Made by a program: the position numbers and the translations under genes | Part shown: one piece after another, positions 7,602-15,872 of the stretch | How positions within the stretch are numbered: the stretch's first letter is position 1 | How the letters are laid out: every line of letters starts with the position of its first letter | The notes under the pieces: generated by a model | What the model saw: only the letters and a program-made list of their open reading frames with translations | What the model was told of the DNA's origin: nothing | Databases searched by the model: none | Assembly: GCF_030816235.1 (NCBI RefSeq) | Contig: NZ_JAUSXT010000001.1 | Location: forward strand, 806,001-870,000 | Direction of reading: 5' to 3' | Length of the DNA stretch: 64,000 nucleotides | Source: Microbacterium sp. W4I4 | Lineage (GTDB): Bacteria; Actinomycetota; Actinomycetes; Actinomycetales; Microbacteriaceae

Positions 7602-9542
7602 TCAGCTCACGCGTTCTCCCACGCGGGAGCTGTTGCGGGCGATGTACACGAGGTCGTCGTGCTTGGCCGACCGCCCGTCGCCGGCCGTGCGCCCGAGCAC
7701 CCGGCGTCCCGCCCAGGGCAGGGCGTGGTGCCGCCACCAGGCCCTGCGGGTTATGCGCTCGTGCTCGTGCAGCGACTCCTCGAGCAGGCCCAGCGCCTCG
7801 GCGTGCGGGACGCCCAGCGCCTCGGCCACTCGGTAGGCCAGGAAGCGGTGCCCCCGACGGGAGAGGTGCACGAGGTCCTCCGCCCAGTTCGGGCGCTCTC
7901 CGAGGGAGGCTTCCAGATCGGTGTCGATCAGGATGGCGCCGGTTCGCTGCGCCACCGCGGCGAGCGCGCTGGCGAAGGCGGAGAACCTGCGGGCGAAGCA
8001 GGCCGATGCCGCACGCCGGGGCAGGAAGGGGGTGATGAGCACGACATCCGCCCCGCTGCTCCGCAGCTGAGCCACGGTGTCCTCGACCTGTGCGGCGAGC
8101 GCTGCGACGTCGACGCGCAGCCGCACCAGGTCGTTGGCACCGACCAGCACGGTTGCCAGGTCGGGGCGCAGTTCGAGGGCTCGCTTCAGCTGCGGCCCGG
8201 AGACATCCGCGACGCGACGGGATCGGACGGCGAGATTGGCGTAGTGCAGTCCCCCTCGCGCGGCCAGCAGCAGCGCGAGCCGGTCGGCCCAGCCGCGCTC
8301 GAGACCGTCCGGCCCCAGGTCGCCGAGCCCTTCGGTCAGCGAGTCCCCCAGTGCGACGCAGCGCCGCCAGCGCCTGCCCTGCTGCGGCGCCGCGGGTTCG
8401 GGGCGTCGGGTGCGCGGCACCCGGAGCGTGCGATCGACGGCCTTGAGTTCTCGCGCCTCGTCGAAGTGCCCGACCAGCTGATCGCACACCGCCGCCCAGG
8501 AGCGCCCCTGTACGGCTTCTCGTCCGGCACGGCCGAACGCCTGTCGTTTGCGGGTGTCGCCGGCCAGATCCTTCACGCGCATGCGCAGGTCGTCGAGGTC
8601 GCCCGGGCGGTAAAGCCACCCGTCGATCCCCGATCGCACCAGATCGAGCGGGCCGCCCCGACCCGTCGCGATGACCGGCACCCCGCTGGCGTGCGCCTCC
8701 TGCAGGGTCTGGCCGAAGGTCTCGCTCTCCCCCGGGTGCACGAAGATGTCGAAGGACGCCACCGCTCGCGCCAGCTCGGCACCGGCGAGCTGCCCGAGGA
8801 ACACGGCGTCCGGCAGCAGCGTCTGCAGCCGAGTGCGGGCCGGCCCGTCCCCGACGATCACCAGCCGGATGCCGGGGATGCCGCGCAGCGCGTGCAGGTC
8901 CTCCACCTGCTTCTCCGGAGCGAGGCGCCCGAAATAGCCGACGATCACCTGTCCCGGCTCCCTGTTCACCCAGGACTCATCGCGTGCCCCCGGGTGGAAT
9001 CGCTCGGCGTCCACGCCCCGACCCCAGCGGCGCACCCGGTCTATCCCGAGACGTGCGAGCTGGTTCTCCGATTCCCGGGACGGCGCCAGCGTGAGCGTGG
9101 CGCGCCGATGCATCCGGGCAAGGTGCGCTTCGGCGAGCGAGGTGGTCACCGCGACGCCGTAGCGGGCGGCGTAGGCGGCGACGTCGGTCTGGTAGGCGGC
9201 GACGACGGGAAGGCCGAGCCGCTCGGCGGCGACTGTGCCCCGCCAGCCGAGGGCGAACGGTGAGGCCAGGTGCACGACATCGGGCTCGAAGCGCCGCAGC
9301 GAGTCCAGGACGCGCCCGGCGGTGGCGGTGCCCACCCGCACGTGCCGATATCCGGGCAGCGGCACCGATGCGACCCGGTCGACTCGCGCCGCTCCTGATC
9401 GCAGGGGGGTGCCCGGAGCGGACGGCGCGATGACGTGCGCGATGTGCCCCGTGCGCTCGAGGTGGCGGAGGATCTGCAGCACTGACCCGGTCACACCGTT
9501 CATGTGGGGAAGGAAGGATTCGGTGACGATCGCTACTCTCAC
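7602..9542 (-). CDS. Fusion: GT4 glycosyltransferase plus SGNH/GDSL hydrolase
   Basis: One uninterrupted frame joins two enzymes (646 residues from the GTG at 9542). The first ~370 residues are a GT4, GT-B-fold glycosyltransferase: N-terminal MRVAIVTESFLPHMNGVTGS, acceptor region GVTGSVLQILRHL, and donor site with VGYFGRLAPEKQ and PGESETFGQTLQEAHASG (the Glu-x7-Glu motif). It resembles actinobacterial GDP-mannose-dependent mannosyltransferases acting on lipids or glycans. After a basic, Pro-rich linker comes an SGNH hydrolase: GDSLTEG (Ser block), VLVGANDL (Asn block) and DLVHLSRRGH (Asp/His). A longer ATG start at 9617 is possible but has no ribosome site. The fusion suggests a mannosylated, acylated envelope glycan or lipid as substrate. 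Confidence 0.85.
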   Translation of the reverse strand: MRVAIVTESFLPHMNGVTGSVLQILRHLERTGHIAHVIAPSAPGTPLRSGAARVDRVASVPLPGYRHVRVGTATAGRVLDSLRRFEPDVVHLASPFALGWRGTVAAERLGLPVVAAYQTDVAAYAARYGVAVTTSLAEAHLARMHRRATLTLAPSRESENQLARLGIDRVRRWGRGVDAERFHPGARDESWVNREPGQVIVGYFGRLAPEKQVEDLHALRGIPGIRLVIVGDGPARTRLQTLLPDAVFLGQLAGAELARAVASFDIFVHPGESETFGQTLQEAHASGVPVIATGRGGPLDLVRSGIDGWLYRPGDLDDLRMRVKDLAGDTRKRQAFGRAGREAVQGRSWAAVCDQLVGHFDEARELKAVDRTLRVPRTRRPEPAAPQQGRRWRRCVALGDSLTEGLGDLGPDGLERGWADRLALLLAARGGLHYANLAVRSRRVADVSGPQLKRALELRPDLATVLVGANDLVRLRVDVAALAAQVEDTVAQLRSSGADVVLITPFLPRRAASACFARRFSAFASALAAVAQRTGAILIDTDLEASLGERPNWAEDLVHLSRRGHRFLAYRVAEALGVPHAEALGLLEESLHEHERITRRAWWRHHALPWAGRRVLGRTAGDGRSAKHDDLVYIARNSSRVGERVS

Positions 9543-9683
9543 AACGTCAGGATGGCCCGGTCGGAGCGCGTGACCGTCCCGAAACGGCCTCCGTCGTCGT
9601 GTGTTCACCGGATGCACGGATGCCGGTCATCTCCTCACCTTCCCGTCGTTCTCCGTTCACCCGGACCTGGGAGAGTCCTCTCC

Positions 9684-10292
9684 GTGATCCCGGAGCCCGT
9701 GCTGCAGATCCTGACCGGCCCGTGGGGAGTCCTGCTGATGGGCGCGCTCGTCGTCGGCGACGCCTTCCTGGTCGTCATTCCGGGAGAGATCGCCGTCACG
9801 GCGCTGGGCGCCATCGCCATGTCTCAGGGGACGCCGCCGCTGCCACTGATCATCGCGGTCGCGGCTGCGTCAGCCTGGTGCGGCGACGTCGCCTGCTACC
9901 TGATCGGTCGGCTCGTCGGGGTGGAGCGCTGGCGGTGGATGCGCGCGTCACGGATCCGATCGGCGCTGGCCTGGGCGGGACGGCGACTGAGCACCGGTAC
10001 GGCAACAGTCCTGTTCACCGCGCGCTTCGTTCCGTTCGCCCGCCTCGCGGTGAATCTCATGGCGGGTGCCACACGCATCCGTGCACCGCGGTATCTGACG
10101 CTCGCGGCGCTGGCGGCGACCGGCTGGGCCGCGTACCAGGCGGCCATCGGCGCGATCGTGGCCGCGATGCTGCCGTCGGCACCGCTCGTCGCCGTGGCCG
10201 TGTCCGTGGTGGTCGCCGTGGCGCTGGGGGCGGTCATCGATCTGGTCGTGGCTCGCTTCAGCTGCGTGCATGCGGCGGGGCCCAACGACTGA
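9684..10292 (+). CDS. DedA family membrane protein
   Basis: A 202-residue polytopic protein of the DedA/SNARE-associated family, thought to move undecaprenyl or other phospholipids across the membrane. It has the early LMGALVVGDAFLVVIPGE segment, then GDVACYLIGRLVG, and the family block FTARFVPFARLAVNLMAG, with the Arg-Phe-x-Pro-x-x-Arg signature. Five to six hydrophobic segments are seen. The GTG at 9684 leaves room for the divergent glycosyltransferase start. A link to the neighbouring envelope glycosyltransferase is plausible. Its stop codon lies inside a 17-bp tandem repeat. Confidence 0.88.
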   Translation: MIPEPVLQILTGPWGVLLMGALVVGDAFLVVIPGEIAVTALGAIAMSQGTPPLPLIIAVAAASAWCGDVACYLIGRLVGVERWRWMRASRIRSALAWAGRRLSTGTATVLFTARFVPFARLAVNLMAGATRIRAPRYLTLAALAATGWAAYQAAIGAIVAAMLPSAPLVAVAVSVVVAVALGAVIDLVVARFSCVHAAGPND

Positions 10293-10324
10293 ACCCACCT
10301 AACGACTGAACCCACCTAACGACT
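10284..10324 (+). repeat. 17-bp tandem repeat across the DedA stop codon
   Basis: Unit AACGACTGAACCCACCT occurs at 10284-10300 and 10301-10317, then a 7-base partial copy to 10324. The first unit contains the last codons and stop of the DedA gene; the array ends 13 bp before the DUF5302 start. Confidence 0.9.
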
Positions 10325-10336
10325 AGGCTGACCGAC

Positions 10337-10510
10337 ATGAGCGAAGACAAGGCAGTCTCCCCCGAGGAGATGAAACGCAAGTTCAAGGAAGCGCTCGACA
10401 GGAAGAACGCGAAGAGTCGCGGCGGTGAATCGCACCTCGACGGCGACTCCGCCGTGCACGCGACGAACGCCCCTCAGATGAAGCGCGAGTTCCGGCGCAA
10501 GAGCGGCTGA
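10337..10510 (+). CDS. DUF5302 small protein
   Basis: A 57-residue, highly charged, probably unfolded or helical protein starting MSEDKAVSPEEMKRKFKEAL and ending FRRKSG. The central MKRKFKEALDRKNAK helix and the C-terminal QMKREFRRKSG match actinobacterial DUF5302, which has no known function. It sits just after the DedA gene and ends before a bidirectional hairpin. Ala and Lys/Arg richness could fit nucleic acid or ribosome association, but this is a guess. Confidence 0.8.
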   Translation: MSEDKAVSPEEMKRKFKEALDRKNAKSRGGESHLDGDSAVHATNAPQMKREFRRKSG

Positions 10511-10530
10511 CCCGCTTCCGCATCCACCTG

Positions 10531-10567
10531 CTCTCGGCTCAACTCATCTCTCGGGTTGGGCCGAGAG
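10531..10567. terminator. Bidirectional hairpin between DUF5302 and SDR genes
   Basis: Arms CTCTCGGCTCAAC (10531-10543) and GTTGGGCCGAGAG (10555-10567) pair over 13 bp with one G-U. The stop codon of the minus-strand NAD(P)-binding protein lies in the loop, so the hairpin serves both convergent genes. Confidence 0.7.
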
Positions 10568-11293
10568 CCATTCTGCGAAGGTGATGCCCTTCAGGTCCGC
10601 ATCGTCCTGCGGCAGAAGCGCCCCCGAGCGCATCGCCCGGCCGAACGCACCGGGCAGACCGATCCTCGGCATCCAGCCGTCGTGTCCATGGTGCCTGGCC
10701 CAGGCCCGCATCATCTCGGCGAGTTCCTCCTCGCGCGGGCCTGCGATGTCTCTCGCCCTGCCGTGCGCCGGATGCTCCGCCAACTCGACCAGACGGGTGG
10801 CCACCTCACCCGCGTCGATCGGCTGCGTGCGCATCCGCACGGCCAGGTGCAGCGGTCCGACGGCGGCGCGCGAGTGCATCTGCGCCGCGAAGTCGTGGAA
10901 CTGCGTCGCCCGCAGGATCGTCCACGGCACATCCCCCGCCGTCACAGCATCCTCCTGCGCGAGCTTGCCCGCGTAGTAGCCGTACGGTGCGCGATCCACG
11001 CCGACGATCGACAGCGCGATGTGATGTCCGGTACCGTCCTGTCTCTGACCGGCGAGAAGGTTGGCAGTGGTCCGCGTGAAGAACTCGGCGGCTTTCTTCG
11101 CATCCGTGGTCGTGATGCTCAGCACGTCGATGACGGCGTCCGCGCCGCGCAGCGCGCTCTCCAGACCGACGCCGGCGAGGACATCCACGCCCGCGCCTCG
11201 GCTCAGCACTCGCACGGCATGGCCGCGCTCCTGAGCGACGCGGACCACGTGCGATCCGATGACTCCGGTGCCCCCGGCGATGGCGATGTCCAT
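10544..11293 (-). CDS. NAD(P)-binding protein, atypical SDR/NmrA-like
   Basis: A 249-residue Rossmann protein. MDIAIAGGTGVIGSHVVR carries GGTGxxG at 7-12. YYAGKLAQEDAV has the Tyr-x-x-x-Lys-like pair of extended SDRs, and VPWTILRATQFHDF is typical of NmrA-like / NAD(P)H-binding proteins. Members act as quinone or nucleotide-sugar reductases or as redox sensors. ATG at 11293 is the natural start. It is 31 bp downstream of the FMN reductase gene on the same strand and may be co-transcribed. Confidence 0.85.
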   Translation of the reverse strand: MDIAIAGGTGVIGSHVVRVAQERGHAVRVLSRGAGVDVLAGVGLESALRGADAVIDVLSITTTDAKKAAEFFTRTTANLLAGQRQDGTGHHIALSIVGVDRAPYGYYAGKLAQEDAVTAGDVPWTILRATQFHDFAAQMHSRAAVGPLHLAVRMRTQPIDAGEVATRLVELAEHPAHGRARDIAGPREEELAEMMRAWARHHGHDGWMPRIGLPGAFGRAMRSGALLPQDDADLKGITFAEWLSAQPER

Positions 11294-11324
11294 GCGTCCA
11301 TCCTCTACCGCCGGGGCGCTGGAG

Positions 11325-11969
11325 TCACTCCCCCGCGAGGCCGCCGAGAAGATGACCGAACGAACGGCCCTTGCCGAGGTACGTGTCCGGGTCGAACGGG
11401 TCGGCATCCGTGACGGCATCGCGGCGTGCGATCGCGTCGGCGAACTCCCGCGCACCGCGCTCCACGCGCGCGCTCAGCGGCGCCACATCGTCGGCGTTCG
11501 CGCCCCAGTCGCTGGACGCCGCGAAGACGCCCGTCGACACGGGCTCCGCGTGCAGATAGGTGAACAGCGGACGGATCGCGTAGTCGATCGCCAGCGAGTG
11601 CCGTGCGGTGCCCGCGTTCGCACCGATCAGCACCGGCTTGCCCGAGAGGGCGTCCGGGTCGAGCACGTCGATGAACGACTTGAACAGGCCCGCGTAGCTG
11701 GTGGAGAAGATCGGGGTGACGGCGATCACGGCATCCGCCGAGACCACCCGGTTGATCGCCTCCTCCAGCGGGGCGGGAGCGAAGCCCGTGAGCAGGTTGT
11801 TGGTGATGTCGTGCGCGAGGTCGCGCAGTTCGATCACGTCGGCCTGCGCCTCGATGCCGCGCTCACGCAGCGCCTTCACGGTCTCGGCGAGCAGGCGGTC
11901 CGCCAGCATCCGCGTGGAGGACGGGTTGGACAGGCCGGAGGAGATCACGGCGATACGACGCTCGCTCAT
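11325..11969 (-). CDS. NAD(P)H-dependent FMN reductase (CE1759-like)
   Basis: A 214-residue flavodoxin-fold reductase: ISSGLSNPSSTRMLAD at the start binds FMN phosphate, and AVTPIFSTSYAGLFKSFID is the flavin-contacting segment of the SsuE/CE1759 family. It supplies reduced FMN. It lies three bases after the stop of the LLM monooxygenase gene, so the two form a two-component flavin monooxygenase system in one transcript. The oxidised substrate is not evident. Confidence 0.9.
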   Translation of the reverse strand: MSERRIAVISSGLSNPSSTRMLADRLLAETVKALRERGIEAQADVIELRDLAHDITNNLLTGFAPAPLEEAINRVVSADAVIAVTPIFSTSYAGLFKSFIDVLDPDALSGKPVLIGANAGTARHSLAIDYAIRPLFTYLHAEPVSTGVFAASSDWGANADDVAPLSARVERGAREFADAIARRDAVTDADPFDPDTYLGKGRSFGHLLGGLAGE

Positions 11970-11972
11970 ATC

Positions 11973-13223
11973 TCACGCCTCCGTCCGGGTCAGTCCGAAT
12001 GCCGCACCGGCGGGAGCCGGCCCTTCGACAGGCTCAGGGACCCAGTCCTGGTAGGGCGAGCCCGTGGTGAGGTTGTCGCCGCGATTCGCACCCGGGCGCG
12101 CCTCGCGGGCGGGTCCGTCGCCGTACACGGCGCGCACGCGCGCCGCGTGGGTGGGCGCGTCGGGAGCCTCGGGCGCGCGGTTCTGCGCGAGTTCCTTGCG
12201 CAGCACGGGCACGACCTCACTGCCGAGCAGATCGATCTGCTCGAGCACCGTCTTCAACGGCAGACCGGCGTGGTCCATCAGGAACAGCTGGCGCTGGTAA
12301 TCGCCGAAGGTGTCGCGCATCGCCGCGTAGCGGTCGATGACCTGCTGCGGCGAGCCGACGGTCAGCGGAGTCATCTCGGTGAAGTCCTCCATCGAGGGAC
12401 CGTGACCGTAGACGGGGGCGTTGTCGAAGTACGGCCGGAACTCGTTCACGGCATCCTGCGACTTCGGGCGGATGAACGCCTGTCCACCGAGGCCCACGAT
12501 GGCCGTCTCCGGGGCGCCGTGGCCGTAGTGCGACCAGCGCTGACGGTACAGCTCGATCAGGCGCTGGTAGTGCTCCTTGGGCCAGAAGATGTTGTTCGCG
12601 AAGAAGCCGTCGCCGTAGTACGCGGCCTGCTCGGCGATCTCGGGGGTGCGGATCGAGCCGTGCCAGACGAACGGCGCGACGCCGTCCAGCGGACGCGGGG
12701 TGGCGGTGAAGCCCTGCAGCGACGTGCGGAACTTGCCCTCCCAGTCGACGACGTCCTTGGTCCACAGCTCGTGCAGGAGCGCGTAGCTCTCGATCGCCAG
12801 GGGCAGGCCCTGGCGGATGTCCTTGCCGAACCACGGGTACACCGGGCCGGTGTTGCCGCGGCCCATCATCAGGTCCATGCGACCGCCGGACAGGTGCTGC
12901 AGCATCGCGTACTCCTCTGCGATGCGCACAGGGTCGTTGGTGGTGATCAGCGTCGTGGAGGTCGAGACGATCAGCCGCTCGGTCTGCGCGGCGATGTACG
13001 CCAGCAGGGTCGTGGGGCTCGAGGAGAAGAACGGCGGGTTGTGGTGCTCACCGATCGCGAAGACGTCCAGTCCCGCGTCCTCGGCGTGCTTGGCCATGGT
13101 GACGGCGGCCTGGATGCGCTCCCGCTCGCTGGGCGTGACGCCCGTGGTGGGGTCCTGCGTGATGTCGCTGACCGACATGAGACCGAACTGCATGCCGGAC
13201 CGGTCGCTGCTCTGTGCGTCCAT
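11973..13223 (-). CDS. LLM class flavin-dependent monooxygenase (CE1758-like)
   Basis: A 416-residue luciferase-like TIM-barrel enzyme that uses reduced FMN and O2. Family marks: MQFGLMSVSDI (11-21), FAIGEHHNPPFFSSSP, STSTTLITTNDPVRIAEEYAMLQHLSGGR and MGRGNTGPVYPW. The partner reductase gene follows immediately. The last 25 residues (after PYQDW) contain VPEPVEG, encoded by a dispersed REP-like sequence (12021-12042), so the C-terminus looks like a recent extension. The start ATG at 13223 has a weak ribosome site; the inner Met at residue 11 is an alternative. Confidence 0.9.
   Translation of the reverse strand: MDAQSSDRSGMQFGLMSVSDITQDPTTGVTPSERERIQAAVTMAKHAEDAGLDVFAIGEHHNPPFFSSSPTTLLAYIAAQTERLIVSTSTTLITTNDPVRIAEEYAMLQHLSGGRMDLMMGRGNTGPVYPWFGKDIRQGLPLAIESYALLHELWTKDVVDWEGKFRTSLQGFTATPRPLDGVAPFVWHGSIRTPEIAEQAAYYGDGFFANNIFWPKEHYQRLIELYRQRWSHYGHGAPETAIVGLGGQAFIRPKSQDAVNEFRPYFDNAPVYGHGPSMEDFTEMTPLTVGSPQQVIDRYAAMRDTFGDYQRQLFLMDHAGLPLKTVLEQIDLLGSEVVPVLRKELAQNRAPEAPDAPTHAARVRAVYGDGPAREARPGANRGDNLTTGSPYQDWVPEPVEGPAPAGAAFGLTRTEA
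12021..12042. repeat. REP-like element inside the LLM gene (PEPVEG-type)
   Basis: CCCTTCGACAGGCTCAGGGA plus two further bases. This degenerate palindrome is a word I know as scattered through many high-GC genomes, where the six frames give peptides such as PEPVEG, LSLSKG and PSTGSG; all three are readable here. It encodes the tail of the monooxygenase in frame. Confidence 0.6.
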
Positions 13224-13254
13224 GTTCTTCTCCGCTCGGGATGCTGTGGCATCC

Positions 13255-13286
13255 GTTTGTATTCATTTGAATGTAGTTGATGCAAC
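13255..13286 (-). promoter_or_regulatory. Candidate promoter/operator of the LLM-FMN reductase operon
   Basis: AT-rich segment containing the inverted repeat ATTCA-TT-TGAAT (13261-13272). On the minus strand TTGCAT and TACAAA lie 18 bp apart and would form -35 and -10 around the palindrome, so a repressor bound there would block transcription. This is a typical size for MarR/TetR-type sites, but no regulator gene is adjacent. Confidence 0.4.
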
Positions 13287-13324
13287 GCCTCCACAGCAAA
13301 CTTATTCCCGGCCGGTAGCCTCGG

Positions 13325-14473
13325 ATGATGAGCAGTGCAGTGCAGCATCCGCCCACCGGTTCCACGGGCGCGATCCCCCGCCCGCGTCGACGGGTTCCGT
13401 TCTGGGACAACGCCCGCTTCGCCTGCATCGTGCTGGTGGTCCTCGGGCACGGCATCCAGCGTCTGATCTACGACTCCGACGTCTCCTACGCGTTCTACCT
13501 CTGGGTGTACGCGTTCCACATGCCCGCCTTCGCGCTGATCTCCGGCTACTTCTCCAAGGCGTCCAGCCCCACCAGACGGCAGATGGCGCGAGTCATCACC
13601 GACATCCTCGTGCCCTACCTGATCTTCGAGGGACTGTGGACGCTGACCAAGCTGCTCGTCGAAGGCCAGGCCGATCCGAACCTCACCCAGCCGTCGTGGA
13701 CGCTGTGGTTCCTGATCGCGCTCGGCATCTTCCGCCTCGTGCTGCCGTATCTGGCGCTGCTGCGCTGGCCGCTGGCGTGGGCGCTCGCCGTCTCGATCGG
13801 GGTCGGCTACCTCAGCAACGTCAACAGCACGTTCTCCCTCTCGCGCACCCTCGGACTGCTCTTCTTCTTCACGCTGGGCTGGTGGCTGCGCGAGCGCGAC
13901 CTGGTCCGCCGCTTCCAGTTGATCGACTTCCGCCCCTGGTGGCTGCGCGCCTCCGCGATCGTGGTGCTCGGCGTCTGGGCGTTCGTGTGCTGGCGCTGGC
14001 TGCCGATCTGGGATGCCGTGGACCTGCGCTACTGGTTCTTCTACGACGACTCCTACGCGGGCCTGTCCGCAGACCAGTGGTGGGCGGGCGGCGTCCGCCT
14101 GGGGCTGATGGCGCTGGCCCTGCTGCTGAGTGCGTCGTTCCTCGTGCTCATGCCGCGCCGGACGCACCGCTGGACGACGCTCGGGCAGTACACGATGTAC
14201 GTGTACCTGCTGCACTCCTTCGTGCTCTACCCGTTCCGCGAGTCCGGCGCGCTGCGCGGGCTCGACCCGACCTGGATCTGGCTGCCCCTGATCACGGTCC
14301 TCGCCGTGCTCATCGCCTTCGCACTCGCGTCGAAACCGGTGCGCCGCGTCTTCCGTCCCCTGATCGAGCCGCGCCCGCGCTGGATGTTCGGCGACCCGGC
14401 GCTGACATCCGATGCCGATCACCGCAACGATCCGACCGGATCCCGGCGCAGCAGAGAAGAGCCTTCGAAGTAA
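13325..14473 (+). CDS. Acyltransferase 3 family membrane protein
   Basis: A 382-residue integral membrane protein with about ten hydrophobic segments. The start FWDNARFACIVLVVLGHGI (26-44) holds the catalytic His of acyltransferase family 3, as in fucose 4-O-acetylase-like proteins. Further marks are FHMPAFALISGYFSK and VYLLHSFVLYP near the end. These enzymes move acetyl or other acyl groups onto envelope sugars. The C-terminal 30 residues are polar and probably cytoplasmic. The target glycan is unknown; the gene stands alone on the plus strand. Confidence 0.88.
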   Translation: MMSSAVQHPPTGSTGAIPRPRRRVPFWDNARFACIVLVVLGHGIQRLIYDSDVSYAFYLWVYAFHMPAFALISGYFSKASSPTRRQMARVITDILVPYLIFEGLWTLTKLLVEGQADPNLTQPSWTLWFLIALGIFRLVLPYLALLRWPLAWALAVSIGVGYLSNVNSTFSLSRTLGLLFFFTLGWWLRERDLVRRFQLIDFRPWWLRASAIVVLGVWAFVCWRWLPIWDAVDLRYWFFYDDSYAGLSADQWWAGGVRLGLMALALLLSASFLVLMPRRTHRWTTLGQYTMYVYLLHSFVLYPFRESGALRGLDPTWIWLPLITVLAVLIAFALASKPVRRVFRPLIEPRPRWMFGDPALTSDADHRNDPTGSRRSREEPSK

Positions 14474-14524
14474 TCGCGCGAAACAAATCCGGCGACCGGT
14501 CAGTCATGCGCCTACCGTCGATCC

Positions 14525-15529
14525 ATGGCAGATCTCACCCTTCCCGTCCTCGATCTCTCCCGGCTCGATCTCGGCCAGGAGGAAGCGGACGGCTTCCGCG
14601 CGGACCTGCGCGCCGCGACCCGCGATGTCGGCTTCTTCTACCTGACCGGAACAGGCATCCCCGCAGAGTTGGAGCAGCGACTGCACCGTGCCGCGCGCGA
14701 CTTCTTCGCCCTCCCCGAAGGCGACAAGCTCGCCATCGAGAACGTGAAGAGCCCGCACTTCCGCGGATACACCCGTGTCGGAGGCGAGCGCACGCAGGGC
14801 GCGGTCGACTGGCGCGAGCAGATCGACATCGGACCGGAGCGGGATGCCGTCGAAGGCGGCCCGGCCTTCACCCGGTTGATCGGCCCGAACCTGTGGCCGG
14901 CCGCACAGCCCGAGCTGCGCGAGGTGGTCGCGGAATGGCATGCCGCTCTGTCGGCGATCTCGCGTCGACTGCTGCGCGCGTGGGCGCTGTCGCTGGGTGC
15001 GGAGGAGAGCTACTTCGACGATCATTTCGGAGAGCCGTCGACACTGATCAAGATCGTGCGGTACCCCGGAACCGATCAGCCGCTCCCCCAGCAGGGCGTC
15101 GGGGCGCACAAGGACAGCGGCGTGCTGACCCTGCTGTGGGTGGAGCCCGGTCGCGGAGGCCTGCAGGTCGAGCGCGACGGCCAGTGGGTGGACGCCCCGC
15201 CCGTCGACGGCGCGTTCGTCGTGAACATCGGCGAGCTGCTGGAGTACGCCACCGGCGGCTATCTCAAGGCCACGAACCATCGCGTGATCTCGCCCAAGGC
15301 TCCGGGTGATCGCCTGTCGATCCCGTTCTTCTTCAACCCGGCGCTGGACACGCAGCTGCCCTTGATCGATCTGCCGCCGGAGTTGGCCGCGCAGGCCCGA
15401 GGGGTGACCGACGATCCGAACAATCCGATCCACAGTCTGTACGGCGAGAACGCCTTGAAGTCACGACTGCGCGCGCATCCGGACGTGGCGGCGATCCATC
15501 ACTCCGATCTCATCGCCGCTTCGGCGTAG
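14525..15529 (+). CDS. 2-oxoglutarate/Fe(II) dioxygenase, isopenicillin N synthase family
   Basis: A 334-residue jelly-roll dioxygenase. The N-terminal DIOX_N-like part (LPVLDLSRLD, DVGFFYLTGTGIP) is followed by the Fe(II) site HKD (in GVGAHKDSGVLTLL) and the distal His in ATNHRVISP, with the 2OG-binding Arg in GDRLSIPFFF. All ligands are present. The substrate is not predictable; such genes in actinobacteria are often standalone. It ends eight bases before the convergent regulator gene. Confidence 0.92.
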   Translation: MADLTLPVLDLSRLDLGQEEADGFRADLRAATRDVGFFYLTGTGIPAELEQRLHRAARDFFALPEGDKLAIENVKSPHFRGYTRVGGERTQGAVDWREQIDIGPERDAVEGGPAFTRLIGPNLWPAAQPELREVVAEWHAALSAISRRLLRAWALSLGAEESYFDDHFGEPSTLIKIVRYPGTDQPLPQQGVGAHKDSGVLTLLWVEPGRGGLQVERDGQWVDAPPVDGAFVVNIGELLEYATGGYLKATNHRVISPKAPGDRLSIPFFFNPALDTQLPLIDLPPELAAQARGVTDDPNNPIHSLYGENALKSRLRAHPDVAAIHHSDLIAASA

Positions 15530-15536
15530 CATCCGA

Positions 15537-15872
15537 TCACGGCGCGTCGGCACCACCGGCGCCGAAGTCGACGATCGCCTGCAGCGCGCGCACGTGCGCG
15601 TGGAAGGCCCGGCGGCCCACCGTCGTGCTGTGCACCCACGTGCGCGGGCGCGAACCGACCTGCCCTTTGCGCACTTGGACGTAGCCGGCATGCTCGAGCG
15701 CGGAGATCGCCTTGCTGAGGGCGGAGTCCGAGACCTGCAGGATGCCGCCGAGCGTGGCGAAGTCGAGCTCCAGGTCCTCCCCCATCGCGGCCATCAGCGA
15801 GAAGCGGATCGGGCTGGCGAAGCTGTCGTCCAGGCGCAGGCGCGGATGCTCCCGCCCGGGCGTCTCAGTCAC
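15537..15872 (-). CDS. Winged-helix transcriptional regulator
   Basis: A 111-residue MarR/ArsR-like winged-helix protein of the type found beside membrane proteins in actinobacteria. It has ASPIRFSLMAAMGE at the start, the helix-turn-helix LQVSDSALSKAISALEHAGYVQVRKG (about 46-71), then the wing. The gene overlaps the upstream membrane-protein gene by eight bases and is translated from the same message. It probably represses its own operon through the paired palindromes at 16731-16769. Confidence 0.85.
   Translation of the reverse strand: MTETPGREHPRLRLDDSFASPIRFSLMAAMGEDLELDFATLGGILQVSDSALSKAISALEHAGYVQVRKGQVGSRPRTWVHSTTVGRRAFHAHVRALQAIVDFGAGGADAP

Noticed and set aside
11259..13280. 673-codon plus-strand open frame
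   Set aside because: Shadow of the FMN reductase and LLM monooxygenase genes on the other strand.
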